A DNA stretch of 30,372 nucleotides from a virus: IMG/VR virus record IMGVR_UViG_3300030382_003518, positions 1 to 30,372 of that record. One strand, given 5' to 3'. The position numbers were made by a program, and so were the translations under genes. The notes beneath the pieces were generated by a model. That model did not search any database. It was not told the origin of the DNA and saw only the letters and a program-made list of their open reading frames with translations. Of this stretch, positions 26,191 to 30,372 are shown piece by piece. How positions within the stretch are numbered: position 1 is the stretch's first letter; each line of letters starts with the position of its first letter.

Positions 26191-27384
26191 TTACTTTTTG
26201 TTTTTCATTCTTAGCTTATTGCCTTGAATTTTGTACTTAAAATCATTGGAATCTTCACCTAACACTCTTACTTTAACACCGCCTGCTTCAATAGTTCCAT
26301 GGGCTTGCCTTGGATCCATATTCACGTTTTTGGCTTTAGCAACACTATCTTTCATAGCATCTGCTTTTCCTTGTTCGTAAAAGTGACTAGCAACAGCGTC
26401 AGCGTTCATTGCTGTAAATAGAGATTTATGATAACCCTTAGCATCCTTTAAACCCATTTTTTTATCCAAAAACTTTTTGGTAAAATTGTTTAAATCACTT
26501 TGGGTGTTTTTAACCTCTTCAGCATTATTTACATTAAACCTGTATCTTTTATCACCGACGTTATATTCAAAACCTTTGAACTTGTCGTTAAAAACTTTAT
26601 TAGTTTTTTGCGTAAAAATATCAGAATTAGTTTTTGCTGCTTTTTTAGTTACCTCTGATTCCTTGTTGTATCTATTAAAGAAATCAACTGCTTTTTGTTG
26701 TTCTTGGGTCAACTTTGACCCAGCTTTGATATCTTCATAGTATTTGGACTTTTGCCCGTCCAGATGGGCTTTAGCGCTGGCAACTTGCTCTTTTAACGCT
26801 AATTTCTTTCTACGTATATCTCTTTCTTCGTCCATATCTTCGTCGTAAGAGAATGTGTCTTCCATAAGGAAGTTAATTTCTTCTGTGTTTAAATGAGGTT
26901 TTGTTTGTTTATAATATTCATATAGTAAATCGTTATCTTCTAACTTACTATAATCTTGATTAAGTTTAACATAATCATTTAAATCACCACCGGTTTCTTC
27001 CATAAAATCCATTAGTTTTTGGATATTTTCAGGAATTGGTTTTCCAGTGGCTTCAGCTTCAGCAACAGCTTCTTCAACTTGCTCTTCTAATTCTTCAACT
27101 GTTTCTTCTTCTGTAATTTCTTCTAAAACAGGTGTTTCAGTATCTTCTTCTGTAGATTCGTTAACAACCTCTTCTTTACTAGTCGTTTCTTCAATAACCT
27201 CTTCTTGAACATTCTCGGTTTCTGTGTCATCAACTGGTTGTTCATCTTCTTTTTCTTTTGGTGGTTTACTTAAATCTACTTTAGTTACGCTATCATCTCC
27301 AGCGCTTTCAAATTTGTTTTCATCAACTTGTTCAGTTGATTCTTGTGTAGTTTCTTCAACTACTTGTTCATCTTTTTCTTCCAT
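26191..27384 (-). CDS. Probable scaffolding protein
   Basis: This 397-aa acidic protein lies between portal and capsid genes, the usual site of a phage scaffold. Residues 1-110 are extremely Glu/Thr/Val rich (EEVIEETTSKEEVVNESTEE) and probably disordered. Residues about 110-330 are charged and helical (FMEETGGDLNDYVKLNQDYS, KLALKEQVASAKAHL, FFNRYNKESEVTKKAAK). The last 50 residues turn basic (GGVKVRVLGEDSNDFKYKIQ, then RMKNKK), suited to binding the capsid or portal as scaffold C-termini do. No protease motif is seen, so removal of the scaffold, if any, would depend on another gene. The assignment is by position and composition. Confidence 0.6.
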   Translation of the reverse strand: MEEKDEQVVEETTQESTEQVDENKFESAGDDSVTKVDLSKPPKEKEDEQPVDDTETENVQEEVIEETTSKEEVVNESTEEDTETPVLEEITEEETVEELEEQVEEAVAEAEATGKPIPENIQKLMDFMEETGGDLNDYVKLNQDYSKLEDNDLLYEYYKQTKPHLNTEEINFLMEDTFSYDEDMDEERDIRRKKLALKEQVASAKAHLDGQKSKYYEDIKAGSKLTQEQQKAVDFFNRYNKESEVTKKAAKTNSDIFTQKTNKVFNDKFKGFEYNVGDKRYRFNVNNAEEVKNTQSDLNNFTKKFLDKKMGLKDAKGYHKSLFTAMNADAVASHFYEQGKADAMKDSVAKAKNVNMDPRQAHGTIEAGGVKVRVLGEDSNDFKYKIQGNKLRMKNKK

Positions 27385-27414
27385 AATATAATATAATAAT
27401 AATTAATAAAAAGT
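27385..27414 (-). promoter_or_regulatory. A/T-only leader of the scaffold gene
   Basis: This 30-bp gap between portal and scaffold genes reads as A and T apart from the first residues after the portal stop. It ends in TATATTATATTATGG at the start codon, like the leader at 24589. There is no Shine-Dalgarno. Confidence 0.4.
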
Positions 27415-29835
27415 TTATCTAGGGTCAAATGCACCTAAATCAAATCCACCACCTAGTATATCATTACCTGCGGATTCAAAGTTTTTAGGTGGCTTGCCAC
27501 TATTTCTTTGTTCAATCATCTCTGATTGTTGTGTTGCTTGTATTTTTGTTCTTTCGTCTTTACGATCTTCTTTTTGTCTTTCTCTTTCCTTCACACCGTC
27601 AACCTCAATTCCTTTAAGTTGCATGTTGTATTGAAATTCTAAAGCCATTAAATCTTTTTTATGCATAACTTCTTGTTGCATTTTTTGAGAATCAATTTGT
27701 GCTTTCATTTGTTCTAACTGACCTTCAGCTTGAGTTTTGGCTTGATTTTTTTGCATTTCCACCTGAGCAGCAGCTTGAGCCGCTTGGGTATTAGATTCTG
27801 TTTGGGCTCTAATATTTTCGAGTTGTAATTGCCTATCAGTTTCTTCTTTTCTTTTTCTACGTATTTTTAAAAGTTGATTAGCAAGTTTAATATTCTTAAT
27901 TTCTCTAAGATCAATAGCGTCTTCAAGTTCTATATTTTGTTGCTGCAATGCCATTTGGATATTATTCTCTAACAATTGCTTTTCTTCTTCATCTGGTTGT
28001 AATTCTATAAATATACCAAAATCATATAAATGTAAATTTTTCATTTCATCTAATGTTGCTACATTATGTGCTCCAATAGCTTGGATAAAAGCATCTTTAG
28101 TGGGGGAATATTCTATAATATCAGATATTCTAAGTGATAAACATTCTGCGATTTCTGCAGTTAAAAATAATCCAGATTGTAATATATGTCTTGTAGCGGT
28201 GTTAGAATTTGCTGCGGCAAGTTTTTGAACACCAACTAAAGCGTTTTTATCTGGCATACTACCATCTCTAGCTTCGTTTAATCCAGTGACATCCCTAATC
28301 ATTTGTAAATAATAATTATAAGTACCTATTAAACTTTGCATTTTTTGTCCTCCAGATCCTGATTGTATTTCTTGAATAGGTACTTTGCCAGGATTTAAAT
28401 CACCGTCACTAGTAAACGATCTACCTATAACACTACCAGTTTGGAAGAACATGTTTAAAGCTTCTTGTGGATTATAGTTAGTTCCATTACCTAAATCTAT
28501 TTCAGCTAAACCGTCTGCATCTAAATAAACGCCATCTGGTGTTAATCTTGACATTACTTGTTGTAATTTCAAATGTGTTAACTGAATCATATCAGCAAAA
28601 CTAGTAATTCTACCAACTAACGATTCAATTTTACCATTATACATTCTAGGTGCAACAATAGCATAATTCATCTTAACTTTTGTAAAATCACTTTTAGGAC
28701 GCATCATATTTTTTGCCATCTCCCATCTAAGTAATGTATCTGTACCAAGAACTATAGCACCATCATATAAACATTCTATAGATTTTGACAATTTAGAATA
28801 TCCACCTTCCATATTTTTAGGTGGATTAAATTTATCATCTTTAGATATGATTTTGTCAGCTCCAGTTCCAGTTTCTTTCATCTTATAAACTTCATTCATG
28901 TAAGTTTTATAATTAAAGTATAAGACTTGGATCGTGTTGTTATCTTCTTTATCTATAGAATATCTTGTAGTATTATTATTCCTATTAAACGATTTGTTTT
29001 TCATTATATCTTCAAGTTCTCCTTGAGATAAATCAGGAAATTGTTTAATTAATTCATTTACTGGAATAGATTTTACTTCACCTACGTAATATATATCTTC
29101 AAAATAAGGAGAATCAGTATATGAATATACAAGATTTGCGGGATCAACATAATCGATAACAACTCCTTCTGATGTATTAAATGATGTTTTTGCTGCACCT
29201 ATACCTAGAACAGTTAAATCATAATAAAACTGTTTCTTTATAAGTTCATATTTATTACCTTCAAAAAGAGTATTTAAAGCTTGTTCTTCTGCTAATTCTA
29301 TGGATTGCTTGTAAGTTAACTGCATATGAAGTTGTAACTCTTCACTTGACTCTGGTAACTCCATATCTGTATTCTCCCTCGCATTAATACCAGTAGCTTC
29401 TGTAACTTGTTGATCAAATACTTGGAGTTGCATATCATTAAGTACAGATTCCATATACTTAGTTCTTTCTTTAACCCCAAAAGGATCTTGAGAATAAGCC
29501 TTTATATCATATGTTCTTTCCGCGATACCATTAACAACTATATCTACAAATTTAGAAATTATTGGAACTGGTGTCCAATCTAAATTAAGATAGGACAAAT
29601 CACCGTTAATTGATAACTCATCCTTATATTTTTGAATAGATTGCTCGCCTCTAGCGTACAATCTTAATTTATGAAAATTATTATGATTAGTTGTATACCT
29701 ATTAAGACTTCTATCATTATTAAACCATTCAGTCTCAATAGCTTTAGCCACTTTTAAACCGTATTCTTCACTAAGCTTTTCAGTATCGCTTACGGTTTGA
29801 CTTGGGAAATAACTTTTAATGCCAGACTCTGCCAT
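27415..29835 (-). CDS. Portal protein
   Basis: This 806-aa protein has the length of large podovirus portals and lies directly after the terminase. The N-terminal part includes LSYLNLDWTPVPIISKFVDI, then VVNGIAERTYDIKA (about 82-115). A helical region and VVIDYVDPANLVYSYTDSPY with EDIYYVGEVKSIPV follow (about 225-260), a typical portal wing pattern. Residues about 500-560 hold PIQEIQSGSGGQKMQSLIGT and VTGLNEARDGSMPDKNALVG, which likely belong to the stem and crown region. Residues about 640-770 are a Gln/Lys/Glu-rich coiled coil, expected for the barrel reaching into the capsid. The start ATG lies 5 bases after the terminase stop, behind TAATAAAT. The family match is from memory, but the context supports it well. 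Confidence 0.8.
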   Translation of the reverse strand: MAESGIKSYFPSQTVSDTEKLSEEYGLKVAKAIETEWFNNDRSLNRYTTNHNNFHKLRLYARGEQSIQKYKDELSINGDLSYLNLDWTPVPIISKFVDIVVNGIAERTYDIKAYSQDPFGVKERTKYMESVLNDMQLQVFDQQVTEATGINARENTDMELPESSEELQLHMQLTYKQSIELAEEQALNTLFEGNKYELIKKQFYYDLTVLGIGAAKTSFNTSEGVVIDYVDPANLVYSYTDSPYFEDIYYVGEVKSIPVNELIKQFPDLSQGELEDIMKNKSFNRNNNTTRYSIDKEDNNTIQVLYFNYKTYMNEVYKMKETGTGADKIISKDDKFNPPKNMEGGYSKLSKSIECLYDGAIVLGTDTLLRWEMAKNMMRPKSDFTKVKMNYAIVAPRMYNGKIESLVGRITSFADMIQLTHLKLQQVMSRLTPDGVYLDADGLAEIDLGNGTNYNPQEALNMFFQTGSVIGRSFTSDGDLNPGKVPIQEIQSGSGGQKMQSLIGTYNYYLQMIRDVTGLNEARDGSMPDKNALVGVQKLAAANSNTATRHILQSGLFLTAEIAECLSLRISDIIEYSPTKDAFIQAIGAHNVATLDEMKNLHLYDFGIFIELQPDEEEKQLLENNIQMALQQQNIELEDAIDLREIKNIKLANQLLKIRRKRKEETDRQLQLENIRAQTESNTQAAQAAAQVEMQKNQAKTQAEGQLEQMKAQIDSQKMQQEVMHKKDLMALEFQYNMQLKGIEVDGVKERERQKEDRKDERTKIQATQQSEMIEQRNSGKPPKNFESAGNDILGGGFDLGAFDPR

Positions 29836-29840
29836 ATTTA

Positions 29841-30372
29841 TTATTTGATTATTTGTGAATTACTCCCTGTATTTTTATACTTGGAAATATGTATGTTTAA
29901 TTTCGGTTTTTCTACTTTTGCATTTGGAGCATATAAATGCCTATTGTTTGCCATAATTGCTAAACCTGAACTAATAGACGCATCAAACTTTGTACGTTTA
30001 TTTATATCAAATCTAGACCAATCATTTAATAGATTGTTAAAGTATAAATCTCCAAATGTCCCATCTTGCTTCATACCCACGTGATCTTGAATATACATTT
30101 CAATAGCCGCTGCGTGGGCTTGTTTTATATCTTCGCTAGAGTTAGGGATTCCTCCAACTTCTTTTTCTGCTACAGACAATTTGTTCCATATTTTGTCTGG
30201 CCTGTTCATACTAAACCCTCTATAACCTCTTCTTCTAAGATAATATAGTAATCTAGGTTTGTTATTCTCTGCTAATATTGGCATACCATAAAATACTAAA
30301 GCCATTAAAACGTCTTCAAAGAATATTTCAGCCGTAGGTGGTCTTGATAAGTATTCTAAAAAAAAGCTATTA
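29841..30372 (-). CDS. terL: Terminase large subunit, C-terminal end (partial, N-terminus beyond right edge)
   Basis: The frame is open to the right edge, and the first ATG inside the window (30305) is internal, because 22 sense codons precede it (SRPPTAEIFFEDVLMALVFY). The visible 176 residues resemble the RNase H-like nuclease of large terminases. An E in ILAENNKPRLL (codon at 30269-30267) fits the second acidic ligand, GYRGFSMNRPDK follows, and the D in TKFDASISSGLAIMA (codon at 29984-29982) fits the third. The ATPase domain would lie beyond the window. The protein would cut and package the phage genome through the portal encoded next. Adjacent position to the portal supports the call, though the catalytic assignment is by analogy. 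Confidence 0.72.
   Translation of the reverse strand, partial: NSFFLEYLSRPPTAEIFFEDVLMALVFYGMPILAENNKPRLLYYLRRRGYRGFSMNRPDKIWNKLSVAEKEVGGIPNSSEDIKQAHAAAIEMYIQDHVGMKQDGTFGDLYFNNLLNDWSRFDINKRTKFDASISSGLAIMANNRHLYAPNAKVEKPKLNIHISKYKNTGSNSQIIK

Noticed and set aside
22893-29835. Assignment to crAss-like phages
   Set aside because: Portal, capsid and nozzle resemble that broad type of virion, but I cannot show the diagnostic polymerase or primase genes in this window, so the placement stays open.

Overview
This window is part of an AT-rich double-stranded DNA phage genome, or a closely related prophage: one long run of virion genes, all on the minus strand. I see no bacterial housekeeping gene, tRNA, rRNA, insertion sequence or CRISPR array. 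The plus-strand open frames are antisense shadows. Nearly all start codons sit behind pure A/T leaders without a Shine-Dalgarno sequence. Together with the protein families, this points to a Bacteroidota host, most likely a marine flavobacterium. The host is inferred, not proven.

Reading in the direction of transcription (right to left), the head and packaging genes come first. They are the C-terminal end of the large terminase (right edge, cut), a portal of 806 aa, an acidic scaffold-like protein of 397 aa, the major capsid protein of 501 aa, and a conserved 295-aa protein of unknown role that is bracketed by two rho-independent terminators. Next come two connector proteins (246 and 445 aa). 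Then a very large tail stabilisation/nozzle protein follows, which appears to be split into two adjacent genes (2208 and 1135 aa), and after it a 620-aa beta-rich virion protein with an internal duplication. Jelly-roll, carbohydrate-binding-like segments seem to have been inserted repeatedly into the connector and nozzle genes.

The left third starts with a GNAT-cupin fusion (368 aa). After it comes a set that matches the order and relative size of the T7 internal virion (ejectosome) genes 14-15-16: a 260-aa Ala/Gln-rich helical protein, a 690-aa protein, and a giant protein of at least 1855 aa that runs off the left edge. The giant protein is multi-domain ('polyvalent'). It has an N-terminal tandem repeat, a glycine-zipper hydrophobic segment, an HExxH zincin-type motif, a HAD-type DxDxT motif, and directly after that a P-loop kinase. 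Five copies of a short [FY]-S-[KR]-[ST] tag lie in the segments between or beside these domains.

The lack of a recognisable tape measure, sheath or tube gene, together with the portal/connector/nozzle/ejectosome set, suggests a podovirus-like, short-tailed particle. The most interesting parts are the multi-enzyme ejection protein with its repeated linker tag, the domain insertions in the nozzle genes, and the terminator-bracketed gene after the capsid.
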